Source: Evansella vedderi
GTDB lineage: Bacteria > Bacillota > Bacilli > Bacillales > Salisediminibacteriaceae
Assembly: GCF_030813435.1 (NCBI RefSeq)
Contig: NZ_JAUSUG010000022.1
Location: forward strand, 30,725 to 94,724
Length of the DNA: 64,000 bases
Direction: 5' to 3'
Shown: positions 1 through 8,365 of the stretch, piece by piece
How the letters are laid out: every line of letters begins with the position of its first letter
Numbering within the stretch: position 1 is the stretch's first letter
The notes under the pieces: model-generated
Database searches by the model: none
What the model saw: the letters and a program-made list of their open reading frames with translations, nothing else
Told to the model about the DNA's origin: nothing
Translations under genes and position numbers: made by a program

Positions 1-75
1 GATTATTCGACAAACATCCCATAATCCCCTTGCAAATAAAAAAGAAAATTGTGTCGTTTTTTTGAACTTTATAGT

Positions 76-127
76 GGGACCTGCCCTCGTTACACTTAGG
101 TATTATCGTACCAGGGGCAGGACCTTT
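76..127 (+). terminator. hairpin/terminator at left edge
   Basis: A GGACCTGCCC arm and a GGGCAGGACC arm face each other across about 30 bases, and the right arm is followed by TTTTTA on the plus strand. It lies just past the stop codon of the minus-strand deoR-type gene. It could end a plus-strand gene to the left of the window or act in both directions. Confidence 0.5.
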
Positions 128-889
128 TTATGTTGCAATGATCACCTTCACTCCACTATCTCTCAGACCTTGAACAATTGCTTCTTCCGTAAACGTATCG
201 GTAATGATCGAATCGATACTAGTTACATCACTGATTTTTGTTAAGGCCCTTGTTCCGAATTTACTATAATCAGCCATATAATACACCTTGTCAGATAGCT
301 CAATGACTTTATGCCTTAACCTGGCCTGTAATTCATTGTTATCACTTAAGCCTCTCTTCACATCAATGCCCTTACTTGAGATAAACGCTTTATCAATAAA
401 ATACTGGTCCAGTGCACTTTCCGCCAATGGCCCTACGAATGAAAGGGAAATAGTCGTTAAGGAACCCCCTAAACAAATGACATGAATCTTATCCTTCTCA
501 CTCAATTCCAATGCCACTTTCATGGAATTTGTTAATACCGTTAATGGCATATTCGGCAAGCTAGAAGCCACATACCAAGCCGTCGTACTTGCATCTAAAA
601 AGACCCTTTCCTCTTCCTGTATATGGCTAATTGCCTCTAGAGCAATTGTCTTCTTTTCTTCTACATTAATAACTTCTCGTGTAGCATACGGGATTTCCGA
701 TTGATTAGATTCTACTGAAACCGCTCCCCCGTGACTTCTTGTTAATTTACCTTCCCCTTCGAGCTTCCCTAAGTCTCGTCTAATGGTTTCTTCTGTTACA
801 CCGAAGATTTGACTTAGCTCAGAGACACGAATACTTCCCCGCTCATTTACAAGTGCAACAATCTTCTTATATCTCTCTTCTGCAAGCAT
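128..889 (-). CDS. rhaR: DeoR-family repressor, probable rhamnose regulator
   Basis: This 253-residue protein has the DeoR plan. An N-terminal winged helix (about residues 3-58, with EETIRRDLGKLEGEGKLTRSHGGA, the family recognition helix and wing) is followed by a DeoRC sugar-phosphate sensor domain (about 75-235, with FLDASTTAWYVA). An RBS-like AGAGGG precedes the ATG. It sits downstream of the rhamnose genes on the same strand, separated by repeats. In Bacillus subtilis a DeoR-type protein (YulB/RhaR) controls the rhamnose operon, and the context supports the same role here. The effector is probably rhamnulose 1-phosphate, which is inference. An inverted repeat inside the rhaEW promoter spacer (3649-3666) is a candidate binding site. 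Confidence 0.8.
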   Translation of the reverse strand: MLAEERYKKIVALVNERGSIRVSELSQIFGVTEETIRRDLGKLEGEGKLTRSHGGAVSVESNQSEIPYATREVINVEEKKTIALEAISHIQEEERVFLDASTTAWYVASSLPNMPLTVLTNSMKVALELSEKDKIHVICLGGSLTTISLSFVGPLAESALDQYFIDKAFISSKGIDVKRGLSDNNELQARLRHKVIELSDKVYYMADYSKFGTRALTKISDVTSIDSIITDTFTEEAIVQGLRDSGVKVIIAT

Positions 890-936
890 AAGAACCCTCT
901 TCCCTCTAATGCGTTTAGCCAGAAAGTATGAATCTA

Positions 937-1062
937 GTTGTCATTCGCTACGGTCCCCTCGCTTTCCGTGGGTGCTCTGACAAGCCTCCTCACGACTTCG
1001 TCGTTGCGGGGTCTCGTCTTGATCATTCTCCCACAGGAGTCTCTCGGACCTTCGCTCATTCC
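937..1062 (+). repeat. interspersed GC-rich repeat, copy A
   Basis: This 126-bp block starts GTTGTCATTCGCTACGGTCC and ends CGGACCTTCGCTCATTCC. It is nearly identical in sequence and exactly equal in length to the block at 6695-6820. The ends are complementary (GGTCC near the left, GGACC near the right), and inside are the CCGTGGG / CCCACAGGAGTCT arms seen in the other copies. The open frame across it (928-1353) is not a gene. Confidence 0.85.
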
Positions 1063-1083
1063 AAGCAGACTAATATTTTAAAG

Positions 1084-1116
1084 CTCCATGGTGCAAATTT
1101 TTACTTGTATGGAGGT
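1084..1116 (+). repeat. 33-bp direct repeat, left copy
   Basis: The sequence begins CTCCATGGTGCAAA and ends ACTTGTATGGAGGT. It recurs at 1294-1326 with only a few changes, and the two copies bracket repeat B. Each copy is itself a small palindrome (CTCCAT facing ATGGAG). Confidence 0.75.
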
Positions 1117-1126
1117 CTGCCCTGTA

Positions 1127-1310
1127 AATACAAATATTGTGTTGATATTCGCTGCAGCCCACTCCCTTTCCGCGGGCGAACCGCAAGCCTCCTCGGGCTT
1201 ACGCCCTGTGGGGTCTTGCCTGGCTCGCTGTTCCCGCAGGAGTCTCGTGGGCTTCCGCTCACACCAACAGAAATAAAAACTTGTATTTTCATTCTCCATG
1301 GTGCAAAATT
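1127..1310 (+). repeat. interspersed GC-rich repeat, copy B
   Basis: This is the full-length version of the family. It has AAATACAA at the left and TTGTATTTTCATT at the right as inverted ends, with a GC-rich core holding CTTTCCGCGGGCG, GCCTCCTCGGGCTTACGCC and TTCCCGCAGGAGTCTCG. Copy D at 9860-9971 is the same element with its centre deleted. Confidence 0.8.
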
Positions 1311-1326
1311 TCACTTGTATGGAGGT
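1294..1326 (+). repeat. 33-bp direct repeat, right copy
   Basis: This is the right partner of 1084-1116 and lies immediately at the right end of repeat B. The CTCCATGGTG sequence also follows the core of copies C and D in slightly altered form, so it is probably part of the element rather than a target duplication. Confidence 0.7.
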
Positions 1327-1462
1327 ATACCTCCTAGTTTAAACGCCTCATAAATTATTTATCCATTACCACATATAGGTTACCTTAATTAGGCCTTGAA
1401 TTCCAACAACTAAATGTATTTTGAGTAAGTACATTTACTGTAACCCGAAATGAACTTCACAC

Positions 1463-1506
1463 AAAAAGGAAATTCCTGTGAGGAAATGCGTACCTTCACA
1501 GGAATT
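1463..1506 (-). terminator. rhaEW terminator
   Basis: AATTCCTGTGA (1471-1481) and TCACAGGAATT (1496-1506) form an 11-bp perfect stem. Read on the minus strand it is followed by TCCTTTTTG. It lies 18 bases past the stop of rhaEW. Confidence 0.85.
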
Positions 1507-1524
1507 CTTTTTATTTTTTAACTA

Positions 1525-3594
1525 TTAGCGTGTAAATGCGGCTGGTACTCCGCCGTCTACTGTGATCATGCAGCCTGTTGTTTTTTCTGCTTTGGAAGAA
1601 GAGAAAAAGGCAATGGAATCTGCAATATCCTCTGGAAGGATGTTAACTAGTAACGTTGTACGTTTACGATAATGCTCTTCTAGTTGATCTGGCTCGATAC
1701 CATATGCTGCTGCACGTTCTTCTCTCCAACTGGAACCCCAAATTGCAGAACCTTGTAACACGGCATCTGGAAGGACAGAGTTGACACGTATACCATACTC
1801 GCCACCTTCTGCTGCAATACAACGGGCTAAGTGTGTTTCCATTGCTTTTGCTGAACTGTATGCCGCAGCGTTTTTCCCAGCATAGACAGAGTTTTTCGAT
1901 CCAACAAATACCATACTTCCACCAATGGCTTGTGTTTTCATTTGTTTGAATGCTTCCCGTGCTACTAAGAAATACCCTGTTCCAAGAACATTCATGTTAA
2001 GGTTCCATTCTTTTAATGTCGTCTCATCGAATGGACTTGAAGTTGCAAGACCTGCATTGTTTACAATAATATCGACACCACCATAGGCTAATGCCGTTGC
2101 TTCAAAAGCAGCTTGTACCTGCTCCTCACTTGTAACATCCATTTTTACGGCAATGGCACGACCTTCACCATATTCTTCGTTAATTTCAGCTGCTAGTTTC
2201 TCCGCACCTTCTAAGTTTAAGTCAGCTAAAACGACATGTGCTCCTTCAGAAACGAATTTTCTAGCAGTAGCACTTCCAATTCCACCAGCACCACCTGTGA
2301 TAAAGGCAACTTTTCTAGAAAACTCCGCTTCTGCAGGTGCAAGGGATAACTTGTAAAGCTCTAGTGGCCAGTACTCAATGTTGTAGGATTCGTTTTCATT
2401 TAGAGATACAAAGTTTCCTAGGGCAGTAGAACCTTTCATAACGGAAATGGCACGAGTGTAAAGGGCTCCACTAACATTGGCCATGACGAGGTTTTTCCCA
2501 GAGTTCACCATCCCAATTCCAGGGATTAAGATAACCCGTGGCGCAGGCTCCATCATTTGGTCACCATCGTTCTTATTACGCTCGAAATAGGCTTTGTACT
2601 CCTCTTTAAAGCTAGCAACCCCTGTTTTGATAGATTCGATTAATTGACCCACGTCTTTTGTTTGCGGATCCCAATCAATATAAAGGGGAACGCGTTTTGT
2701 ATGAACTAAATGATCAGGACAAGCAGCACCGATTTGGGAAAGCTCTGGTGCATCGTAGCTATTAACAAACTCTAGTATATTTTCCCCAGTGTCATAGGTT
2801 AATAGCATTTTCTTCTCATCACTCACAGCTCCACGAATGACAGGAAGTACTTTCGCTAATATGTCATTTTTCTCTTCGGCAGGTAATGATGTATATTTTT
2901 GCCCACCAAAGACATTGTTTTCTTGGATTTTCGAGTTGATGTAAGCCTCTGCTTCATTAATAACAGAGATTGTTTTATCATAGCTTTCTTTCGCTGTTTC
3001 TCCCCACACCACTAAACCGTGCTTTTCCATTAATACAAGCTCTGCATTAGGATTATTTTGCACTCCCTCTGCAATCATTTTTGATAGAGTAAATCCAGGA
3101 CGGATATATGGTACCCAAACAAAACGGTTCCCAAAGATTTCTTCCGCTAATTGTCTCCCATTATCTGCACAACACAGGCTAATTATCGCATCTGGATGCG
3201 TGTGGTCTACATGCTTAAATGGTAAAAATGCATGTAATAACGTTTCAATAGATGCTCTCGGATGCTTGCTATCAATCATGCAATGAGATAAGTATTCTAC
3301 CATTTCTTCATCTGGCATTTCATCCCGTTCTATTAACGGACGAATATCCTCCATATTTAAACCAGTAAAGTTTTTGTGTTTCATTGTAGCTAAGTCAGAT
3401 CCGCTTCCCTTTACCCACATTACTTCAATATCTCTGCCTCTGAAATCCTTTTCTATCGTTTTCATGGACGTATTACCGCCACCCCAGTTACAAACAGCAC
3501 GATCCGATCCAATTAAGTTTGAGCGATATACGAGTTCATCTAATCCAGTCTGCAATTCCTTAACTTCTTCTTGAGACCATAAATTTTTAACCAT
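1525..3594 (-). CDS. rhaEW: bifunctional rhamnulose-1-phosphate aldolase / lactaldehyde dehydrogenase
   Basis: This 689-residue protein is a fusion. The N-terminal part (about 20-260) is a class II aldolase/adducin domain with the metal-site pattern VDHTHPDA and the later LVLMEKHGLVVWG. The C-terminal part (about 425-689) is a short-chain dehydrogenase with the NAD motif TGGAGGIGSA and the active-site YxxxK in AAYSSAKAM. It should split L-rhamnulose 1-phosphate into DHAP and L-lactaldehyde and then oxidise the lactaldehyde, both in the cytosol. Length and order match the Bacillus RhaEW (YuxG) type. It has its own promoter (3643-3671) and follows a terminator after rhaA, so it can be expressed separately from rhaBA. 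Confidence 0.93.
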   Translation of the reverse strand: MVKNLWSQEEVKELQTGLDELVYRSNLIGSDRAVCNWGGGNTSMKTIEKDFRGRDIEVMWVKGSGSDLATMKHKNFTGLNMEDIRPLIERDEMPDEEMVEYLSHCMIDSKHPRASIETLLHAFLPFKHVDHTHPDAIISLCCADNGRQLAEEIFGNRFVWVPYIRPGFTLSKMIAEGVQNNPNAELVLMEKHGLVVWGETAKESYDKTISVINEAEAYINSKIQENNVFGGQKYTSLPAEEKNDILAKVLPVIRGAVSDEKKMLLTYDTGENILEFVNSYDAPELSQIGAACPDHLVHTKRVPLYIDWDPQTKDVGQLIESIKTGVASFKEEYKAYFERNKNDGDQMMEPAPRVILIPGIGMVNSGKNLVMANVSGALYTRAISVMKGSTALGNFVSLNENESYNIEYWPLELYKLSLAPAEAEFSRKVAFITGGAGGIGSATARKFVSEGAHVVLADLNLEGAEKLAAEINEEYGEGRAIAVKMDVTSEEQVQAAFEATALAYGGVDIIVNNAGLATSSPFDETTLKEWNLNMNVLGTGYFLVAREAFKQMKTQAIGGSMVFVGSKNSVYAGKNAAAYSSAKAMETHLARCIAAEGGEYGIRVNSVLPDAVLQGSAIWGSSWREERAAAYGIEPDQLEEHYRKRTTLLVNILPEDIADSIAFFSSSKAEKTTGCMITVDGGVPAAFTR

Positions 3595-3642
3595 AACACC
3601 CTCCGTATTTGTTTGTTTATTTTTGATTTATTTTGTATTTTC

Positions 3643-3671
3643 ACTATAACACAAATTTGTTTGTGTTTGAA
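3643..3671 (-). promoter_or_regulatory. rhaEW promoter with palindromic operator in the spacer
   Basis: On the minus strand a TTCAAA -35 box (3666-3671) and a TATAGT -10 box (3643-3648) are separated by exactly 17 bases. The spacer is filled by an inverted repeat (ACACAAA and TTTGTGT arms, 3649-3666). A bound repressor there would block RNA polymerase. Assignment to the DeoR protein at 128-889 is inference. The motif GTTTATTTTTGATTT also occurs twice nearby (from 3615 and from 3731), the A/T-rich kind of direct repeat that DeoR proteins often bind. Confidence 0.6.
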
Positions 3672-3694
3672 TACTTTTAAACAGACTTTTTTCA

Positions 3695-3727
3695 TAAAAA
3701 AATAAGTGGGGTATTTACCACTTATTT
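3695..3727 (-). terminator. rhaA terminator
   Basis: AAATAAGTGG (3700-3709) pairs with CCACTTATTT (3718-3727), with a T-run on the minus-strand 3' side. It separates the rhaBA transcript from rhaEW. The 150 bases between it and the rhaA stop hold CTTTGACACGCG (3786) and CTTTGGCACGCG (3838), a pair of near-identical 12-mers with no clear role. Confidence 0.7.
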
Positions 3728-3882
3728 CCCGTTTATTTTTGATTTGTTATATAAATTCGATGCTAAGGTTTCCCGGTCACCCTTGCTTTGACACGCGTAT
3801 TGTGGGCTATCTTTATAGGTCGCGCTTCAATCTGACTCTTTGGCACGCGAAGTCAATACCACTCTAGTCTAGGTAAAACCCT

Positions 3883-5136
3883 TTATCTTTTTAGTAGAAC
3901 TTCTTGCTCATAACTTTTTACTTCTTCTAACCAAGTTTCTTTCACTGGCACTCCCATTTGCTCGCAATAATAATCCCAGATGGCTCCAAATGGATAGGTT
4001 TTAAACTCCTCCAACAATGCTAGTCTTTCCGTGAAATTACCCTCATCTTGCAATTGCTTTAGCTTATCATTTGGTATTAGCAATGCATACAGTAAAGACT
4101 TAATCATGTTACGTGTACCAATGGTCCAAGCAGCCACACGGTTGATGCTTGCATCAAAGAAATCTAAGCCGATAATGACACGATCTAATGCATCGTTCCT
4201 TACGATTTCAAGTGCAATTTCCTTTAACTCATCATCTAGGATAACTACATGGTCACTGTCCCAGCGGACTGGGCGTGAAACGTGTAAGGCTAATTTTTCA
4301 CTAAATAGAAGCATGGATGATATTTTATTAGATACAGTTTCCGTTGGATGATAATGTCCTGTGTCTAGTAAACAAAGCTTATTATTTTGTAAAGCATAGC
4401 TTAAGTAAAACTCATGGGATCCTACTACATAGGATTCAGAGCCAATTCCAAACACTTTACTTTCAACGGCATCCAAGTTATATTTTTCATCTATTTCTTC
4501 TGCAAAAATCTCGTCCAATGCGTCCTTAAGACGTTTTCTTGGGGTCAAACGATCACTAGGAATATCCTTGTATCCGTCTGGAATCCAAACGTTTGTTAAA
4601 CTTGGAGTTCCTAGCTCCTTACCGAAGTACTCCCCAATTTTACGGCTGACTTTACAGTGGTCAACCCAAAATTTACGGATCTCCTCGTCTGGATGAGCTA
4701 ACGTTAATCCATCCGCCGCTTTTTCATGGGAGAAAAGGGTTGGGTTGAAATCAAGTCCTAAACCATTTTCCTTTGCCCACTTCACCCAGTTCGCAAAATG
4801 TTCTGGCTTCAGTTCATCCCTTTCCACCTCCACTCCATCTGTTTCTGCATAGATGGCATGGAGATTAATCCGATGTTTTCCAGGAATAAGGGAAAGGGCC
4901 TTATCTAAATCCATACGAAGCTGCTCCGGTGTCGTGGCTTTCCCTGGGTAGTTTCCTGTGACGTCGATTCCACCAGACAGTTCCCGTTGGTTTACTTCAA
5001 AGCCTGTTACGTCATCCCCTTGCCAGCAGTGGATGGAAATAGGCACTTTCTTTAACGTTTCTAAAGCCTTCTCAACATCAATGCCCCATTTTTCATAGTC
5101 CGCTTTTGCTGCTTCAAAATTTGCTTTAACTGACAT
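3883..5136 (-). CDS. rhaA: L-rhamnose isomerase
   Basis: This 417-residue protein interconverts L-rhamnose and L-rhamnulose in the cytosol. The sequence matches the RhaA family over its full usual length (about 415-420). Visible features include the N-terminal [17 protein letters not shown], the metal-site stretch [18 protein letters not shown] and [17 protein letters not shown]. The start ATG follows GAGGAGAGATAAGG and is 2 bases past the rhaB stop, so the two are translationally coupled. The B. subtilis locus also carries a mutarotase gene (rhaM). None is seen here, nor is a dedicated rhamnose transporter. Confidence 0.96.
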   Translation of the reverse strand: MSVKANFEAAKADYEKWGIDVEKALETLKKVPISIHCWQGDDVTGFEVNQRELSGGIDVTGNYPGKATTPEQLRMDLDKALSLIPGKHRINLHAIYAETDGVEVERDELKPEHFANWVKWAKENGLGLDFNPTLFSHEKAADGLTLAHPDEEIRKFWVDHCKVSRKIGEYFGKELGTPSLTNVWIPDGYKDIPSDRLTPRKRLKDALDEIFAEEIDEKYNLDAVESKVFGIGSESYVVGSHEFYLSYALQNNKLCLLDTGHYHPTETVSNKISSMLLFSEKLALHVSRPVRWDSDHVVILDDELKEIALEIVRNDALDRVIIGLDFFDASINRVAAWTIGTRNMIKSLLYALLIPNDKLKQLQDEGNFTERLALLEEFKTYPFGAIWDYYCEQMGVPVKETWLEEVKSYEQEVLLKR

Positions 5137-5138
5137 CC

Positions 5139-6554
5139 TTATCTCTCCTCTATTAAACTAGTATATTTTTTAACCTCAAAGGAATCCTTAATCATTGTTC
5201 GTGCTTCATTAATATCCTTTAATTCATTTAAAGCTATAAGCTGGGCTGCGACATTTCCAATGGCCGTTGCCTCCACTGGTCCTGCATAAACGTCTTTCTT
5301 CGTTTTCTCGGCAATAAGTTGGTTTAACAATTCATTTTGGCACCCACCACCGATCACGTTTACCCGATCAAAATTTTGCTCATAGATTTCTTCAATTTGA
5401 TCAATGGCAGATTGATAGCTTATGACTAAACTGTCAAAAATACATTTGGCCATTTCACCAGCAGTTTGTGGAATCTCCTGAGATGTTTCACTGCAATATT
5501 GTTGAATGGCCTCCATCATATTATCAGGTTTCAAGAACCTCTCATCGTCCACATTAACGGTGGAGGTAAAGCCGTCAGCCTCACGGGCGAGATCCACCAA
5601 CTGAGCAAAGGAGTACTGATCGCCCAGGTTCCGCTTCACTTCTTGAATCATCCAAAGACCCATAATATTTTTCAAAAAACGGTAGCGGTAGTCGATACCG
5701 CCTTCATTCGTAAAATTATAATCTAGCGCTTTCATTATACAAATAGGAAAATGATTCTCTACCCCAATGAGTGACCACGTACCGGAGCTTAAATAGATGG
5801 TCCCCTCCGTTTCCGGTACGGAAACAACTGCAGATCCCGTATCATGTGTAGCAGGAAGGATTACATCTAAATCAAAGCCTAGCTCATTCACAATTTCTTG
5901 TTTCAAGCCACCTAACACTGTTTTTGGCAGCTTAATATCCTGAAACATGCCTTTGTTGATTCCTAAATGATCCAGTAATTGATGATCCCATTTTTTCGTA
6001 AAAGCATTTACTAGCTGGGTAGATGTGGCATTCGTATACTCATTTGCTTTAACACCAGTTAGTAAGTAGTTAAGATAATCTGGGATCATTAAAAATGTTT
6101 TTGCTTTCTCTAGTATTTCTGGATTGTTTTTCTTTATGGAATAAAGCTGATAAATGGTATTAAACTTTTGAAACTGAATACCCGTCTCCAAATACAGACG
6201 TTCCTTGGAGATAGTTTGGAAGACTTCTTCCATCATCCCATCTGTTCTTGGATCGCGATACGCCACTGCATCCGTTAATAAATGGTCATTTTCATCAAGT
6301 AATACAAAGTCCACGGCCCACGTATCAATACCGATACTGTCCGGTTGAATACCTAGTTCATGACATTTCTTTAGTCCGTTTTTGATTTCGTCAAAAAGCT
6401 TATCTATCTCCCAGCAAAAGTTTTCTCCATTGTGGACGATTTTGTTTTCGAACCGATGGATTTCCTGTAGCTTTAATTTCCCTTCCTCCACATAGCCGTG
6501 GATCAGTCTTCCGCTGGATGCCCCTATATCGACTGCTATACTAGATTTGCTCAT
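5139..6554 (-). CDS. rhaB: rhamnulokinase
   Basis: This 471-residue FGGY-family kinase phosphorylates L-rhamnulose to rhamnulose 1-phosphate, the substrate of RhaEW. The N-terminal phosphate motif [14 protein letters not shown], the middle [13 protein letters not shown], and the C-terminal ATP-site pattern [17 protein letters not shown] are typical of RhaB. The substrate-side motif [15 protein letters not shown] is present too. Length is within a few percent of the family norm. It is the first gene of the rhaB-rhaA unit. A cre-like box lies 15-28 bases upstream of the ATG. Confidence 0.95.
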   Translation of the reverse strand: MSKSSIAVDIGASSGRLIHGYVEEGKLKLQEIHRFENKIVHNGENFCWEIDKLFDEIKNGLKKCHELGIQPDSIGIDTWAVDFVLLDENDHLLTDAVAYRDPRTDGMMEEVFQTISKERLYLETGIQFQKFNTIYQLYSIKKNNPEILEKAKTFLMIPDYLNYLLTGVKANEYTNATSTQLVNAFTKKWDHQLLDHLGINKGMFQDIKLPKTVLGGLKQEIVNELGFDLDVILPATHDTGSAVVSVPETEGTIYLSSGTWSLIGVENHFPICIMKALDYNFTNEGGIDYRYRFLKNIMGLWMIQEVKRNLGDQYSFAQLVDLAREADGFTSTVNVDDERFLKPDNMMEAIQQYCSETSQEIPQTAGEMAKCIFDSLVISYQSAIDQIEEIYEQNFDRVNVIGGGCQNELLNQLIAEKTKKDVYAGPVEATAIGNVAAQLIALNELKDINEARTMIKDSFEVKKYTSLIEER

Positions 6555-6568
6555 TTTCTCACCTTCCT

Positions 6569-6582
6569 CGAAAACGCTTACT
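6569..6582 (-). promoter_or_regulatory. cre-like box upstream of rhaB
   Basis: On the minus strand this reads AGTAAGCGTTTTCG, with 12 of 14 positions fitting the CcpA consensus TGWNANCGNTNWCA. Its position just upstream of the rhaB start would suit repression by roadblock or promoter occlusion. Confidence 0.5.
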
Positions 6583-6694
6583 TACATTTATAATAACGAA
6601 GGATTACTGGTAAAAATATATCTTAATTTACTTATTTATTATCCTTATTTGCAAAAAGCAATCAGTGTGATAGATTCATGAGAGTACTAATTTG

Positions 6695-6820
6695 GTTGTC
6701 ATTCGCTACGGTCCGTTCGCTTTCCGTGGGTGATCTGACAAGCCTCCTCACGACTTCGTCGTTGCGGGGTCTCGTCTTGATCATTCTCCCACAGGAGTCT
6801 CACGGACCTTCGCTCATTCC
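6695..6820 (+). repeat. interspersed GC-rich repeat, copy C
   Basis: This 126-bp block is almost identical to copy A (937-1062), with a handful of substitutions. To its right are TATTTTCATTCTC and TATGGTGCGAATTT, the same flank (slightly decayed) seen beside B and D. A and C bracket the rhaR-EW-A-B gene set. Confidence 0.85.
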
Positions 6821-6945
6821 TCCATATAAAAATGCTATTTTCATTCTCTATGGTGCGAATTTCAATTTGCAAATGGGTCTACCTTAATATAAAAAAGACT
6901 CCATTCGTAGCTTTTCGCTTGAATGAAGTCAATGGATTGTTTCCT

Positions 6946-7911
6946 TTATTTCATATTTGCGTGTCTTAATTGCTTTGGTGTTTGTCCAAATTTTTCTTTG
7001 AAAATACGATAAAAATAACTGATATTGTCGTAACCAACATGATCTACCACTTCTCCAATGGGGAGGTCTGTGGTTTCCAATAGTTCTTTTGCTTTGGTGA
7101 GCCTTTTTTCCTGAAGGAGTTCTTTAAAGGTTTGGTTTGTTGCTTTTTTGATGCTTTTGCTCACGGCATATAGGGGTTGATTCCACTGCTTTGCCAGCTC
7201 ATTTAAGGAAGCATGTTGGTAGTTTTCATCTATATACTTTAAACTTTGTATCACTAAATTCCGTTCAAAGGGAATATCCTTTTTTTGCACTAGCTTTTCG
7301 GAATGCTTAATCAACTGTACGATGAGAAGTCCCATATATAACTTCACCGTCGAATCGGAGAGAAGGGTGTGGTGGAACAGTTCCACAATCATTTTTTCCA
7401 AAATATCTTGAATTTCCGTTACTTCAGAAACCTTGAAATACAAATATTCTCCATTATGCGTATTGTTGTACAAGCTATTTAACAGGAAATCACTCACCAT
7501 ATTTTCCGAGGAAAGAAAGGAAAAGATGAATTTCAAAAAATCTGGGTGAACGATAAAGTTTAGAATAATGTCCTCCTCAGCACAAGCGTCTATTTCGTGC
7601 TCAATGTGCTGATTTAAAAATAATAATTCCCCCTGTTTTAAGGTAATCTCCTCATCCCCGACCCGCTGCTTTAACTGACCGTTTAGAACGTAATTAATCT
7701 CGATGTAGTCATGCTTATGCTTTGGAAAGTCAACAAACCTAGTATGTTTTCTTGCAACGATCTTTTTTTCATTGCTTAAAAACTTATCCCTTTCGATAAT
7801 GAAATGGGTTTGAGTCGTATATAAATCCTTCACAACTTCCTTCTTTTGCTGCAGAATATTTTGCTCTTCCTCCGTTATTTCCATTAGTTCTTGCAGAAGT
7901 TGAACATTCAT
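6946..7911 (-). CDS. AraC-family transcriptional regulator
   Basis: This protein of about 321 residues has an N-terminal cupin-like sensor (about 60-145, with FPKHKHDYIEINYVLNGQL and LKQGELLFLNQHIEHEI) and a C-terminal double helix-turn-helix (about 220-320, ending GYDNISYFYRIFKEKFGQTPKQLR). The ATG at 7911 is preferred over the upstream GTG because GAGGTGGGG lies 6 bases before it. It sits next to the rhamnose genes, so a sugar-responsive activator role (RhaS/RhaR-like) is plausible, but no target is shown. Repeat C separates it from rhaB. Confidence 0.85.
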   Translation of the reverse strand: MNVQLLQELMEITEEEQNILQQKKEVVKDLYTTQTHFIIERDKFLSNEKKIVARKHTRFVDFPKHKHDYIEINYVLNGQLKQRVGDEEITLKQGELLFLNQHIEHEIDACAEEDIILNFIVHPDFLKFIFSFLSSENMVSDFLLNSLYNNTHNGEYLYFKVSEVTEIQDILEKMIVELFHHTLLSDSTVKLYMGLLIVQLIKHSEKLVQKKDIPFERNLVIQSLKYIDENYQHASLNELAKQWNQPLYAVSKSIKKATNQTFKELLQEKRLTKAKELLETTDLPIGEVVDHVGYDNISYFYRIFKEKFGQTPKQLRHANMK

Positions 7912-7998
7912 CGTACTCCCCACCTCATATTACTATTCTAATAATTAGAGTAACATAAGTTGGCCTTAACGGCTTTGTTTTTCAAAAATATAAATTAA

Positions 7999-8193
7999 TT
8001 ACCTAAAGAAAAAGTAAACAATGACGAAAATGAGTGCAGGGACAAACGTAATAATATATAACAGGGTTAATAATGTCATGCGGCTCTTCGTTGTTTTTAC
8101 ATAATCTTTGTCATTAGGTTTTAATCCAATGAAAATAGTTGCAGCAAGGGCGAAAATACAAATGATGGCGCTAACGCCTATCAGTATATTCAT
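7999..8193 (-). CDS. small two-helix membrane protein
   Basis: This 64-residue protein has two hydrophobic helices (about 2-20 and 38-62) joined by a short charged loop (LKPNDKDYVKTTKSRM). The ATG at 8193 has an AGGAGG 7 bases upstream. A longer reading starting at 8223 has no such site. It looks like the small uncharacterised membrane proteins common in Bacillaceae. I do not recognise a named family. The next gene upstream on this strand is tyrosyl-tRNA synthetase, which has its own terminator. Confidence 0.7.
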   Translation of the reverse strand: MNILIGVSAIICIFALAATIFIGLKPNDKDYVKTTKSRMTLLTLLYIITFVPALIFVIVYFFFR

Positions 8194-8311
8194 GTAAGAA
8201 CCTCCTGTCTTCTTAACATTCATTCTACTAAAAAACCTTATGTATTACCGTACTCTTCTATATTAAATGGTATATATAATATCCTCAATGTATTTACTCT
8301 AATAATAATTC

Positions 8312-8358
8312 GAGGGTGACTCAATAGGTTTTAGAACTAACCTTTTGAGTTCACCCTC
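8312..8358 (-). terminator. tyrZ terminator
   Basis: GAGGGTGACTCAA (8312-8324) faces TTGAGTTCACCCTC (8345-8358), with a loop that can itself pair. It lies right after the synthetase stop codon. The following tract is AT-rich rather than a clean T-run. Confidence 0.65.
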
Positions 8359-8365
8359 TTTCAAT

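Noticed and set aside
928..1353. 141-codon plus-strand frame
   Set aside because: It lies wholly over repeats A and B, has no homologous look, and is matched by equally open frames on the other strand.
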